DNA of 64,000 nucleotides from Prunella strophiata (GCA_036583965.1 JAZBQD010000014.1:1575001-1639000), one strand, 5' to 3'. Shown: positions 48,771 through 61,299, numbered from the stretch's first letter. Notes: generated by a model not told the origin, from the letters alone. Program-made: numbers and translations.

Positions 48771-51700
48771 TTTGGAGTTCCCCTAGCCAAGCTTTTAAAA
48801 TATGGCTTTGCTGCAGACTGCAGTGAAGCATCAAGGTCTGCTAGTTAGTTTTTAATGAGCTAGCTTGGAAGCAGTCTGTGGCAGTACTCAGTTAACTTAT
48901 CCTCAGTTCCAGTCCATCCATTAATTTAACTTGTGACAGTTGGATTTCAGGGTGTTTGGTGAAGTTCAGCAGGGATCAAGTATAATCCAGCACTCTGATC
49001 AATCATATGAAATAAATTTAGCATTAAATGACCCAGTGGCCATCTCAAGTTAGATGTTAATTGTCTAACCATGGGGACTCAATTGATTTTTTGAAGTAGG
49101 ACAGATGGGCTCTGTAGTGCTGAAGATGGACAAAATAACTAGCAGAGAGCCCCAAGAGGCCGTATTTGGAACATGATTCATCTCACCTAACTTTAGAGAT
49201 CCCCAACCCTAATTACCTTTAGAGCTGGTGGAGACTTTAATGCCTTTTGGAGGGTGGCTCATCTGCATTATTTGAGGCATCACCTCAATGAAGTGAATTA
49301 TTTGGTAGAAAGGCACATGGGCAGGGGGGGATCTAGAAGCAGATCTCTGTTTTGGGCTGGGAGTCCCAGTCTCAGGGTCCTCTCAGGAAGACCTTGCTTA
49401 TTTAAAGTCTGATGCAGTGTGTCTGTACCACAGCTTGCAGATAAAAGAAGAAACTCTTGCCCAAGTCTAGCTTTGCTCCCTGCCATGTCTCTCTGCCATT
49501 TACACCCTCAGGAAGCTGTGGAAAGACAAGGTGGAAGGCAAACCTGTGCTCAGACCACCAGGTGTGTCTGGAAACAGGACAGAAGCTTTGGAGCCCTTCT
49601 TGAGGACATTAATATGCACAAAGAGAATGTCAACAGGAAACCTTTCAGTGCCTTGGAGGAGAGAGCTGAACTTTATTTCAGTGAAACAGCTGAGCCCAGA
49701 AGAGTCAGTCCAGAAAAAACCCTCCCAGCAGTTTTACTAATAAATCCTGTTCAATTAAGCCTATGAGATTTCACATTGTTAAACAGAGAAAAATCGATTG
49801 CAAAGTTTTATAGAGTTGGGAGGCAGGAGGGGTTTCACCTGTGCTTTGTGATCAGCGTTCTTGGATTTATTAACAGGGATGTTTCAGCAGAGGAGGGATG
49901 AAATGTGGGGAAAACGCCACGAGAGGGAGATGTTGGAAGCAGGAAAGCTGTCTGGATTCCCAGCCTTACACAGCTGAGGGTTACTTTTAAAAGGCACTCC
50001 ACAAAAGTTTGTTGAACTTTCAGGGAGCTCATGGGATCTTTAAAATAAAGTTAATGGTGGGAGGGAATTCGTCTGGAAAGCTAGAAATCAGTTTGGTAAA
50101 AAAAAATACACAAAAAACCAAACAAACAAACAAAAAAATCCACCCACACTGCAACCAAAAAATCCTGTGTGAAGCCTATTTAAAAAGTTGTGTTTATTAA
50201 AAAATGAAATCTTCACCAACACCACGATGCCTGCCATTTTAAGGTCAGATGTTTTAATTTCCACTCCTTTTATATTTATTTCAAGTGGTAAAATGCATTG
50301 AATAGTATAGATATGGTGACACTTTACTGCTCAGTATGAGCAGAGGAGTGTACAAGGAGAAAGACCTGCTCAGAGAGATCACTCTGCTCCAATTCTCCAA
50401 TTATCTTGTTTGTGATATGTATTTCTCACTGTTAAGACACCTCCCTGGAAAAACTTTGGGTATTTCCCAGAGTTCAGCAGTAATTAAATGCCTATCTGAA
50501 CTCTTGGAGCCAGTCTTGAAAAATGAATGCAGCAGTAAATGGCTCAAGTCATGTCAAATATATAGGGCTAAATGTGGATATTAATTATATAACCAGAGGG
50601 ACTCAATTTACTTTGTAAAGCAATTAAAAGAAGGACAGAAATTTACAGTCTGTTTCTGGAAAAGAGTAATGCCTGTTTAAAAATAACTTTCTGCCCAGAA
50701 TAGTCTGCCTGTCTCACATAATATCAGTTATGGGAGAGGGGAAGGATCCAAATCAGCACAACAGAAGACCTTGGCATTTACAACAATGCTTCTTTATGGA
50801 AACAGCAAACCAAAGTTTTAAAACAATAGAAGTTGACAGGTGCCCAGGTGCACTTTTAGGCATGCAAACAAAGGCTTTGCTTTTCAAACTGCCTGAAGAA
50901 CACATCAAAACTTAGCTTCCCTTTGTTTTCATTCCCCATGGGCACATTAGGGATATGAAGAGGCCTGTGTTCCTATGGGCAGGAGGCAGAGGTTTCATGG
51001 ATTTTAATGTGCAGTTTAATATTGCTCTAGATTATTATAATAGTCTCTCTCTCTCTCTTTTTTTTTTTTTTTTTTTTTTGTTTCTTTTTTTTAATGTATT
51101 TCTTGCTTCAGAGTGGACAGGCAAGGATTGCTTTCCAGCTGAATCAGAACTGGAGTTTGCTCCTCTATCCATAAGCAATGTATGAAACCTCATTAGCCTA
51201 GAGCACCTGTTCCAACAGGCATCCTGATGGAAAATCAACATGTTCCTGGATGCTCACTGCACTTTAGTTCTGCTTTCAGTGGTTTCCATATTCCTCTTCT
51301 TTTTAGTGTAGGCTCTGAAAACACCACTGAGTGATTTGGGTCAGGCTGTTGGTGAGTGAAAGGATCACAACTATTCAAGCCAATGGCCACAGCATCCATC
51401 CCTCTCTCTGCCTCAGAGATAGAGAGAGCCAGGATCAGACACCTTCAAATAGCATCTTCAAAGCAGTGTAGTCAGAGAGAAAACCATCACCACTCCTCAT
51501 GTGACTCAATGTTCTCCTCTCCATCCCTTCAGAAAGCAGCTTTTAGCAATGGGCTAAAAAAAGCCTATGGTAGTTACTTTTGTCTACAGAGAACAGCATG
51601 TTTGGTTTGTCTACTCAATACTGCACTTAATTATTCTTTTTTTTTCAGAAGTTTCATGCTCTAAGTTTTCCTGTGACATTTTCCCCTCTGCGCTGTTGTG

Positions 51701-54454
51701 GACATGACTTTGAGTGGGATTTTCTAAAAGAGTTGAATGCATACAGACAAGACAGTGGGGAAAGGAGCTGAGGTGGTGTTAGTCTAAATTGTTTATTTCA
51801 GAACTACAGTGAGAGAGAGCTTCAAAAAGCCCTGAAAGTGCTCTGAGATACAGCAGTTGGGAGCCAGGGGCTATTACCTTTATATTTCAGCAGAATCTCT
51901 TTGCCTCTATGTCACTGTTTCCAAAGTAAAAATCAGTTGAAGACAGGGAGAAAGAACATCAATTCTGAGTGCCTTTCTCAGGCAAAATTTTACTGAAACC
52001 AGAAAGTTCATATAAGCAAGGACTTCTAGGTGTGACAGCAAGAAACCTTTAATTCTTGTACAGCAATTTCAAAGTCTTTTGGTGAGAAAGGATGGGATTG
52101 TGTGCTGAAGGAATATGTAACAACACAAACAGCTCCATTTCCACACTCCTCAATGTGTCTGATATGCTCCAGGTGATGCCACTGTCAAGGCTGAGCATCA
52201 GACATCATTTACATCATTTACTGTTTCATATAAGCAGGGTTCTTGCTAATTTCTTGTTTGCAATGTGGCTGTGCCAGTTAATATATTTCCTTCTCTGTTA
52301 GAACTCCAAGAACACTTAGCAAAACATATATATATATGTATATCAGCCTTTTAAGTATTTTTAAAGGCCTTTGTTTTTAAAAGTTATTTTAAAAATACAT
52401 TTAGAATGGGAGAATCTGCTTTAGAATTCTGCATTCTTTTACATCCGCACTTGTCAGACAAGTGCCATCCCAATGCTGAGAACACCAAATTATGTCTGTG
52501 CTGGGTGCTTTTTCATCCTGTTTCTAGGTGATCCAGCTGTTTCAGGTGGTTTTCAGGTGAGCACATGGCCCTGTAGATGACAGTTCCTCTCTGCTCCAAC
52601 TCCATTCAGACAAAAAGACCATGGGCTGTACTACAGGTTCCATCTATGTGAAATCCCACATTCCCAGGAATAAATTAACTTAAATAAACTAATTGGCCTC
52701 TCTGTGGCTGTTTTGACTAATTTTTAAAGGATAAAGCAATTTTTTTAAAGGTTCTCTTCACAGCTTAAAGGCACATGAGGGCTTCTTCACTGTGCTCAGC
52801 TAACACAGCCAGAGTTTCCTTTTGGTGCTGATGAATCTGGGGCTGATTCCCAGATTTACCTTCCCCAGTTTGAATTTCAGATCTGCACAGTGCTTCCCTT
52901 TTATAGCAGTCAAAACCAAAGTCTGCAGCTTTATACCAGAGTAAAGGGAAAACAAAACCAAAAAAAGCCATCATTAATACAACCATCTTATATCCAGTTT
53001 ATTTAATACCAGAGCAGTAAATACAAATAAGAGTTTTGGAATGTGGCAGTGCTAGAGCAAGGTAAAGCTACAAATGTCTGTTAGTAGTTCTGGAATCCTG
53101 TGTGGGCTGAGAAGCTGAGGGGTGTAGATGAGAAATCTGCACTTTCAGTCCCATAGATATTGACCATACACTCAAAGTACAATGCTCCTGATATGGCAGA
53201 GCAGCATCTGCAGGAAAACAAAGCAACCCTGTGCCTGTCAACTGAGAACTATGTTCCAATATTTGTAGTCTTGTAACAAGTGGAATAAACAGCATTTTTG
53301 CTTAAAAAAAAGAAAGTGATCTTTGGTCAACACAATAAAATGTGCTTTAGTACTATTTTACAACCTTACTGCTAAGATTATACTTAACCTTTTTATGTTT
53401 TATTATGGGTGAACACTCAAAAAATTAAAGTAAAAAAAACCAATCTGAAACTTTTTAGTTTCAATGCAGGCAAAATTTCAGAGCAGAGGTAGGCTTCAAC
53501 TCAGCATCCTACAAAGACTGAATCCCAGCTGTCCCCTGGAGTGGGCAGGAGGCAGCAATTCATACTCAGGTCACTTCCCTTTCATAATTTCTGTGTGAGC
53601 ACAGCACTTGCAAACAGGCTGGGCTAAGCCCTTATTTAGCTGTCTAGAGTAAGAGCTCTGAATGTCAACTGACATCATATTTAAACCCATCTGATGTTTA
53701 ATGTCCACATCTGAAAAGTGTAGCTAACAGAACTCAGTGCTCTCTCTGTGGCATTTCAATACCACAGCCATGAGCAGCTGTAAGGACATTGGTTATTAGG
53801 AAAAACACTCTCTGGGAGCACAGGTCCTACCAGCAGGCTGACCTTTAAATCCAGGCAGGCATCCCAAAGAACTCTTGTGCTCTTTACCAGTCCATGTGCC
53901 TTCCAAGCTGCTGCTGCCATCTGAGATTGAGCAGTCACACCCACCTTGCAGCTAATGAAACTTTTGTTAAATCTTACAAAAACTGCTCTGTGGGAGGGAT
54001 CAACCCAGGCCTCATGCTGGCCCTTGCTGCAAAATTATTTCACTCAACAACAACCTTGCCAAAACAGTCCAGTGCTCACTGACTAACATTTCACTCACAT
54101 TTCAGTTCCCACACTCCTCAACCCTCTCCACTTCCTCTCATCACTCATGGAATAAAGAAAAAAGATACTGAAACAGGAGACAATACTGCTTTGTAACAGT
54201 TCCCTACTTCTGGTGCCTCTGCAAGGCAGCTCTGCAGGTAAATACCTTCTGTAGACTTGGTGTCTAAGCATTTAATTCACATGAATTTCAGCAAGTGTAA
54301 GGCACACAAGGACCTGAGTTAAATACAAATACATTGCCACATGAAGCCACAGCATTTTGCTTTTCTTAGTGCAAATGTTCTTGCACACAAAAACCAAAAC
54401 TATTCAGAATTCTGAAATAAGATTTTGATCAGCAAGGCTGAGTTTACTAGATAT
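48771..54454. other. Intergenic DNA between SINE trace and RERGL flank
   Basis: No gene recognised. It includes a CT-then-T tract at about 51041-51079, a C/A-rich tract at about 50098-50152, and a short (TA)n at about 52326-52342. An AATAAA on the minus strand at 53399-53404 and an ATTAAA at 54271-54276 are possible RERGL poly(A) signals, so the right part may be RERGL 3' UTR. Confidence 0.5.
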
Positions 54455-54562
54455 TTTGTGGCACTTAGGGATATGGTTTAGTGGTAGACTTGGTAGTGTT
54501 TGGTTAGTGGCTGGATTTGATGCCTTTAGGATCTTTTCCAATAAAGTGAATCTGTGAAATAA
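54455..54562 (+). mobile_element. CR1 LINE, terminal fragment, sense
   Basis: 'tgtggcacttagggatatgg', 'tttagtggtagacttgg', 'tagtggctggatttgatg' and 'tcttttccaataaagtg' is the last 100 bp or so of a sense CR1. It lies about 300 bp downstream of the RERGL stop codon and antisense to that gene, so it may be inside the 3' UTR. Confidence 0.88.
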
Positions 54563-54862
54563 CTGTTTATACCTCAGTTGCACCTAGAAGCTCTATCCAA
54601 GACCATGTTGGTGTTGAATAAATACAGACTAAACCTCTCCTCTGGAGCATCTTACAGTTTAAATGGCCCTGCCCTAACCAGTAAATCTGCAGCAGAGCTG
54701 GAAACAGAAGGTCAGGTCTTCTAGGTCTAGACCACACTGTGTCCCACCTTTGGTTTCTACTGTCTTACTCCTCCACATATTGACCTTTGGAGGCAATTCA
54801 GTGAATCCCAAGAGCTCAGCTCCATTATTTCAGCTTGTTCCAACTTCAGGACCAACCATCTC

Positions 54863-55145
54863 TTACACAGATTTCCTCCTCTTCCCAAAGACATTGTTGA
54901 TTAACTTGGCCATTGACTTGGAGCCACTCGGTCGTCTCTTTTCCTTCCCTTTGAAGCTGGCAGTGATGTTCCTCAGCACCTTGGTGAACATTGCCACAAC
55001 TTCCTGGTAATGCTCTGCTGCAGACAGTTCACAGAACTGGCACTTGTTATCCATTGCCAGCTTCTGTCCTTCATCCCAGCCAACCTCCCTCATGTGGCAC
55101 AAATCCTGTTTATTGCCAACCAAAAATATTGATGACTCGACCATC
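54863..55145 (-). CDS. RERGL: RERGL coding exon 5 (terminal)
   Basis: Encodes the last base of codon 111 through residue 204 and the TAA stop. It carries FLVGNKQDL (guanine-specificity motif), CELSAAE (G5) and the basic tail that ends FGKRRKSV. The acceptor is TTTCATTTCAG. It is the strongest single identifier of the gene. Confidence 0.97.
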
Positions 55146-58100
55146 CTGAAATGAAAAAGGTTCCAGTCAGAGAAAAGATATGTACAATGTTGTGCTAAAT
55201 TCAGTGTGTGTGAAAAGTATGTATGCTCAGGATAACAGGCATTGCAAAAAAAAAAAAACCCCAAAATTAACTAACCAGCCCCCTCACCTTGCCAGGAAGA
55301 ATTCTAGTTTTCCATTTGTCAAAGGAATTTACACACAAGCTATTCTCTACCAGCAGATTTTCATTTTTGTTTTCTCTACTCAAAGAATTAATGTATTTTT
55401 TTAAGCCACTGCTTTTTTCATGCTCTGTGTTGCTGAGTATATTGTCAGCACCTGGACTTCATGAAGAAGCAACCTGATCATTATCTCCATTTGCAGGTAA
55501 CAGAGTCCAAGTCCATCAGTGTCAGTGGCATAACTCAGAAAGAAACACAGGAAATCTAATTCCAAATTTCTGATAAAATTATTCCTTTCAGAAATTAACC
55601 TTAGTTAAGAAAGGTCAGCAGTAAAACAGACAGAAAAATGGGGTTTTTACTCTGCTTCTGATCCAGGTAAAGGACTTCACTCTTTTATTTAGAAAGCACC
55701 TCAGCTGATTGTTGCAGGAATATACACCCCATCCACACTCACACCTGCAGTTCTGGTGATTCTCTTTTTTTAAAGTCCTTTCTTTCTTTCTTTCCATATG
55801 GTCACCCATGTGCACAAATGATGCTGGGGTCAGCACCAAAGGCAGTTTAGAAGATATTTGGGGTATTACTTTCCTTTATTGTGGGAAATGCTTTTCTTCA
55901 GCCCCTGTATTTGTGCATCTCCACTGGTGATTGAGTGGAGAGTAAAAACACAGACTAACTATGCCAGGCTTTTTTACCCATGTAAATCACAGCAGGCATG
56001 TTTACAGCAGTAATTTAAATACTATTTCTGTAAGGAATAAGAACAAAAATCCTGATCTGCTTGGGTTTGGATACAGTAAAATCAATTGCAATTTGCCACA
56101 CGTTTTACCCTCAGGTACCTTGTTGGCATTGTACTACATCACTTTGATGCTGCTGGATTTCAATTGCTGCAAGCTCACAAAAGGGTTTTCAGCTTTTCTC
56201 TAGGTTTGCTGAGGGAAAAAAAAAAATAATGCCACTTACTTTTTGCAAACTCCTATGTGAGACTCCCGGATCCTGTAGAGCAGTGCTTTTGCAAAGGCAA
56301 AGGATGCCCTGTCACTGATGTCATAAACAATGATAAAGCCATCAGCCCAGTGCAGCTCATCTGTCAGGGACAGCTTCCCCTGCTGGGGCTGCAAAAGTTC
56401 AAATGCACACGGAAAAAGAATGTTACTCTGGTCACTCCAGAGCCTTTTCTCTGTCACCGTGAATGCCAGAACAGAGCAACTTTCATTGCAGAATATATTT
56501 AATAGGTTTAGGTGCATCAGGCTAGTGCTGCTCCAAGAGCCTTATAAATAACCAGCATCAAAAATGGCACTTTGGATCACTGACAATTTCATTATGAAAC
56601 ATTTACACCTGGTTTAAGCAGTGAAATGCCACAACCTGTGCAGCCATGCTTAATATTCTGCAGGGTTACATGAGAGTGAAACACACAGGAACCATCAGCA
56701 TTTGTGTGGTTTGTGGTTATAGCTCTGGTTTGCTTGTTCCTAATGTTCTGACTACAGTAAGCTTAATGATTTTCTTCACTTGTTTTCTTTCCTCTTTGAA
56801 TTGTTCAAGTTTCAAACACTAATTACCCATATGTTAAATTTCTGAAGAGCTAGGAAAAAAAAAAAAAATCTTTTAATCTGCATTTGAGTTTAATAAAACT
56901 AGTGACACAAGTCACTTGAGAGATAATAGGGTTATACTAATCCTTGACCCTCTTCACACCAAGAAACTGCCACACTTCTGATTTCCAGAAAGCAACAGCT
57001 GTAAACTGTCCCATTAAGCAAAGGAGTGTCATTTCAAAACTATTTAAAATTAGCTTATCCCTGCACATGACTTGGCAGCAGCTAGCAAGACCATAGGACC
57101 TAAAATAGATAAAAAACTGGAAGCTGATCAGAAAAAAAAAAAATTACTTTGCTAAACAGCTAAAGTTAGGCCTTGTTCCTAAGGAAAAAAAAAATTAGTA
57201 CAGACAGCTCAGAGAGCACTAGCACAAACATGTGCAACCAAAATCTCTCCTCATAATTTAGGTCTAACCTGTTTAACCCTATCCAGCTGTTTAACTCTCC
57301 CAGTGTTTCAACACCTTAACAAAGAGCAGCCCCCATGCCAGAGGATTTAATATGACAGCAGCTGGAAGGTGCAGGCAAGCTCAGGAAAGGGGTCTTAGGG
57401 TGGAAGCAATCCATGACACAGTGGCTGTTCCAGGAGCCTCACTAGGACAGGCAATGCTGTTTGTCTCAACACTGGTTAAGTTTTCAGATCCCTGGATTTC
57501 AGTGTGGGTCAGACTTTCAGTGGTTTGGCTTTCACATCAGCATCCCCTGCCCCAGCTGGTCAGAGGGAAGGCAGCTGCCCAAAAGGGAGCCTGGAGAGCC
57601 AGTGTGACCAGCCACACCTAGGTCTGCCCGTGCTGCACAGTCCCCAAATTTCTCTAATCCTGTAAATTAAGTAAATTAATACAAAACTTTATTTCAGAGT
57701 GGTTTACTGTGGTTAGATTTTAACTGTCAATGTGTACAAGCTGCACTATGGCTTTCCTTGGAAAAGGAAATTGTTCTGTGAATGCAAGCCTTGCTTCCAG
57801 GCCTGTCTACTTTGACCATTTGTGCAGCAATTTATTAAACTGTTTGCTTTATAAGCTAAATTTCATTCATTTAGGAAATTTAGGGCATTTCATTTAAGAA
57901 AACTCCACCAATAACTTATTTCTGTATTTACCTATGTAAAGCAAAAGGGATAAGTTATTTCTGTTAGTATTATTCCAAAATACAAATTAATTTCCAGAAA
58001 ATGTCAGCAATGAAGGGTTTCTCTGATGAAATGGGAAAGTACTCAGTAATTCCAAGCCCCAGCAACTATAAAACTTCAGTCTTTAAAAAAAACCCAAAAG

Positions 58101-61010
58101 AGCAGGCACAAATTCCTACAACCAAAAGTTGGTAACCCCTTGAACATTTTTACCATATACACAGGTAATGAAGAACAGCTTTTCTTCACCCTCCTCCTGC
58201 TAAATTCTTACCTGTGAACAAGGGTCATAAATTTCCAGGTGTATCTGCCTCCCATCCAGGCACAAGTGTTTGGTGTAGATGCATTCTAACAGACAGATAT
58301 TATCCAAAGAAAATCAGTGTTACTGACTGAGGATGACAGTGAAAAGAAAAGAAAAGGCAACAGTGAAATTTGATAATACTGAGGATTCCTTGATACTGGT
58401 TATTTGATTGGTTTCTCAAGACATTTAGAAGTTTTGTCATTGATCTGGGGTTTTTTTTGCAGGTGGGGAGGGGTTTTTTGTTTGTTTGTTTTGTGGTTTT
58501 GGTTTTGTTGACTGGTTGTCTGCCTTTTTTATCTGAACACACACTGGAAACAAACCTATTGAATTTTGCACCAATCAACCCCTTAGGCAGGCCAACACCA
58601 TTTCACTGTGGTGTTCCCATCAAAGCCTTGGTGAGTGAATACTTTCAGACCCTGCTTTTCCTCTTCCAGAATGGAATTCACAATGGGAATTCACAATCCC
58701 CACAATCAGCTAAATGCTGATCATCATTCAGCTTCATACCAGGGCTCAGGATTCCAAAATGTGCAGTTCTGACTCTGCACAGAAGTCATGATTTAGCAAT
58801 AATATTTATTTACCATGGCTTCTGGTGCTTTAAGAGTTCTCATACCAGGCAGCATTAGACCAAGAGTATTTACAGGGCCATGTCCTTAGGATCTAGTCCA
58901 AAAATATTTCTGCAGTGTCTCAGATTAAGGACTCTCCACCAGCACTGGCAACACTGGGAACTCTACTGCAGACACACCATCACTACTATTTAAAGCAGCA
59001 GGATGTTCTGGGCAAGTTAGTGGTTGCCAACAGGCTTTCTAAACTGTAATTTGTCATTTTCTGAACTTCACAGACAAGAATTGGTGTTGACAGTACAGAA
59101 AACACACTTAAAACTGTGTAATGAAGGATAGCTCTGTGATCTCTGGAACTCAGCATCTTCAGCATTCTTCATGCTCATCTTAAGAATTCATCTGATGATA
59201 AACTATCAGTCCCCAAGCATCTCAGGGTATAAAATCTACAGCCCCTTGCTTGTTTCCTTAATAAAACAAACTTAATTAATATTTTTACTCCACTAATAGT
59301 GGCATGATCTTTATTTTGCCACCCCAATTACCACTTTCCTCATCTCTAGAAACAGTGCTAAACTTATCTTCCAACAAACATTTGTTAAGAAATGAAAATG
59401 TTCTGGGGGTTTGACATGCCTTTTACAGGACTTGCAGTGCTGGAGGCTGGGAACAGAACCTGGATTTAGTTGTAGGTGGCTTGGAACACACACAGAGTAC
59501 AGGGAGAACATAATTTACACGTGGTAGTTTAGATCTAGAGCAGCCAGCTGGGACAACAAACTTCTCAGTCTGTGTTTGTATTCTAACAAATAATGGCAGA
59601 GCACACATGTACAGTTGTAGCTCTCCCTTCAGAATAAGTTCATTTGGATAAATTCAATACAATTCAGCTTAGTGCTCCTTTTTAGTTTGTTATTTAGAGA
59701 TCACTAGAAGCTACTCTGATTCCTGGAGGGGGGGGAAAAGGCATGGAGAGAATCCTTTACTTCAGCTGGGAGAGTGAAGCAGAGGGCAATCTCTGTGCCT
59801 CGTTAATTTTGGGACTTGCTGAGGTGGCAGCACACTTCCAAAGTTATTTGTGCATCAGCTGAACGGTATTTCCACCCGGGATGTAAAAGTCCAAGCCCTG
59901 CTTTGCCACCTTCCGAGACTTAGAAGTGTCTTAACAAAAGCGGCACGAATGGCACGAATGTGACATTTAATCCTGAGCACAGCCAGGCTCTCCTCAAAGC
60001 CACCAAAGCAGCGCCGTCCTGCCCCCCTGGGGGCCTCGCCTTGTGCTTTGATGCCAATAAACAATCTGTTCTCACTCTCCCCTGGAGCCGAGGAGGGGAT
60101 ATTCCGTAGAAGAGGTGCTGTTTTGGGGTTTTTTAGTCTATTCCTTCGCTCTCTCTGATCGAGCTGACCATACCCCACCCGCAGCCGCTTCCAGAGCAGC
60201 GCTCTCTCCCCGACCCCCGGCTCGCTCTCTCCCCTTTCCCCTTCCCGCAGGGCTCGCACCCCGCCGGAAAGAAACTCCCATCTGCCGCAAAGTTCTGCGG
60301 CACCGCGGCTTCACCCAAATTCGCCAGCAAAGCAGCGCTTGGAGCGCCGCATCCTCCTCCTCCCCGGGGGGAAACCTCCATCCACCCCTCCATCCATCCC
60401 TCCATCCACCCCTCCATCCACCCCTCCATCCACCCCTCCATCCATCCCTCCATCTATCCCTCCATCCATCCCTCCATCCACCCCTCCATCCACCCCTCCA
60501 TCCACCCCTCCATCCATCCCTCCATCCACCCCTCCATCCATCCCTCCATCCATCCCTCCATCCCTCCATCTATTCCTCCATCCATCCCTCCATATATCCC
60601 TGCATCTATTCCTCCATCCATCCCTCCCTCCATCCATCCCTCCCTCCATCCCTCCATCTATTCCTCCATCCATCCCTCCATCTATCCCTCCATCTATTCC
60701 TCCATCCATCCATCTATCCCTCCATCTATTCCTCCATGTATCCCTCCATCCATTCCTCCATCCATCCCTCCATCCCTCCATCCATCCCTCCATCCCTCCA
60801 TCCCTGCCCGCTCACCGGCGCCGGACGCGTACTCGCCGATGAAGCGCCGCGTCAGGAACCGCACCGCCAGCGCTGCGGGACGAAAGCAGAGCCAGGATTA
60901 GCGGGATCTCGCCTCCCCCTGCTCCAAACCCACCCCATTCCCTGCGTCTGGCCCTTACCCGACTTGCCGGCCCCGCTGCCGCCCAGCACGGCCACCTTCA
61001 CCTCGGCCAT
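54863..61010 (-). CDS. RERGL: RERGL, RERG/RAS-like GTPase, five exons, complete
   Basis: Five minus-strand exons (60959-61010, 60816-60872, 58212-58285, 56240-56388, 54863-55145) splice in frame into 615 nt, a 204-residue protein plus stop. All introns are GT..AG, with phases 1, 1, 0 and 2. From family knowledge this is RERGL: the C-terminal 25 or so residues ([20 protein letters not shown], then GKRRKSV) and the segment [12 protein letters not shown] are diagnostic, and the length is close to that of human RERGL. RERGL is a small cytosolic Ras-superfamily protein whose biochemical role is poorly defined. Visible motifs are the P-loop GGSGAGKS (residues 10-17), NKQD (122-125) and SAA (152-154). 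The switch I Thr35 equivalent is Gly, DTAGQ is replaced by DPCSQ (57-61), and Ras Gly12 is Ser. There is no CAAX box. The ATG has a good Kozak context (G at -3, G at +4). Untranslated ends are not defined. Confidence 0.96.
55146..56239 (-). other. RERGL intron 4
   Basis: 1094 bp, from GTAAGT to CAG. It contains an A-rich stretch near 55247-55258 and no identified transposon. Confidence 0.9.
56240..56388 (-). CDS. RERGL: RERGL coding exon 4
   Basis: Encodes residues 62-110 plus two bases of codon 111, including [20 protein letters not shown], the central strand and helix of the G domain. The acceptor is TTTTGCAG and the donor GTAAGT, phase 2. Confidence 0.97.
56389..58211 (-). other. RERGL intron 3
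   Basis: 1823 bp, from GTAAGA to GCAG. Short A runs lie near 56853, 57130 and 57184. No exon, RNA gene or recognisable transposon. Confidence 0.9.
58212..58285 (-). CDS. RERGL: RERGL coding exon 3
   Basis: Encodes the end of switch I through the switch II start: residues 37-61 (ECIYTKHLC, then [16 protein letters not shown]). The first codon is completed from exon 2. The acceptor is GTTAG and the donor GTAAGA, phase 0. The short sequence made this exon identifiable only by alignment to the family and by its splice sites. Confidence 0.93.
58286..60815 (-). other. RERGL intron 2
   Basis: 2530 bp, from GTGAGC to TTAG. The first 450 bp or so (in transcript order) are the 12-bp minisatellite. 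A GC-rich stretch of the CpG island follows at 60150-60365. The remainder is ordinary AT-rich sequence with no recognised transposon. Confidence 0.9.
60368..60806. repeat. 12-bp minisatellite in RERGL intron 2
   Basis: About 36 copies of the 12-mer ccctccatccat, with frequent ccctccatccac variants and some ccctccatctat units. On the RERGL transcript it is G-rich, with repeated GGG and GG runs (gggatggatggag). It begins about 10 nt inside the intron after exon 2. The 12-bp period leaves frames open and generates long artificial frames on both strands. Confidence 0.97.
60816..60872 (-). CDS. RERGL: RERGL coding exon 2
   Basis: Encodes residues 18-36 ([19 protein letters not shown]) with split codons at both ends. 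The acceptor is CCGCAG and the donor GTGAGC. It covers helix 1 and the degenerate switch I. Intron 1 is only 86 bp. The intron 2 donor lies about 10 bp from a minisatellite. Confidence 0.95.
60959..61010 (-). CDS. RERGL: RERGL coding exon 1
   Basis: Encodes residues 1-17 ([17 protein letters not shown]) plus one base. It holds the whole P-loop for GTP phosphate binding. The donor is GTAAGG, phase 1. Any upstream untranslated part cannot be delimited. Confidence 0.95.
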
Positions 61011-61299
61011 GCCGCCGCCGCGCCGCCGCCGCGGGCGAGCTTTAAAGCGCCTCGGGCTCCCCGCCCCGCATCCTTCATCCCGCATCCCTCCTCATCCCTC
61101 CTCATCCCGCCTCCTGCCGGCTCCCCGCCCGCCCGCGCCGAGGGAGGTGCAGCTCCGGGTGGCGGGGCACGGCTTCTTTAGGTTCTGAGAGCAGCCTTCC
61201 TCCTCCTCGTCCTCCTCCTCCTCCTCGCCGGTGCCGCCGCGCAAACTTTGTGCGGGTCGCGTTCTCCTCGCCTCAGTGCGCGCAGGGGATAGGGGGGGA

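Larger units (their letters stand above)
60150..61270 (-). promoter_or_regulatory. CpG-rich promoter region of RERGL
   Basis: Marked rise in GC and CpG at 60150-60365 and 60806-61270, split by the CpG-free 12-bp minisatellite. It covers exons 1 and 2 and extends about 260 bp upstream of the ATG, as expected of a CpG-island promoter. A TTTAAA on the minus strand (61041-61046) is only 31 bp upstream of the ATG, too close for a normal TATA box. A TCC-repeat tract lies at about 61198-61230. The transcription start site is not determinable. Confidence 0.75.

Noticed and set aside
61041..61046. TTTAAA as the RERGL TATA box
   Set aside because: Only 31 bp from the ATG, leaving almost no 5' UTR. The CpG-island context suggests dispersed starts instead.
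60115..61188. 357-codon plus-strand frame overlapping the RERGL promoter
   Set aside because: Its middle is a translation of the 12-bp minisatellite and the rest is antisense to RERGL exons and CpG island. There is no domain and no independent gene evidence.
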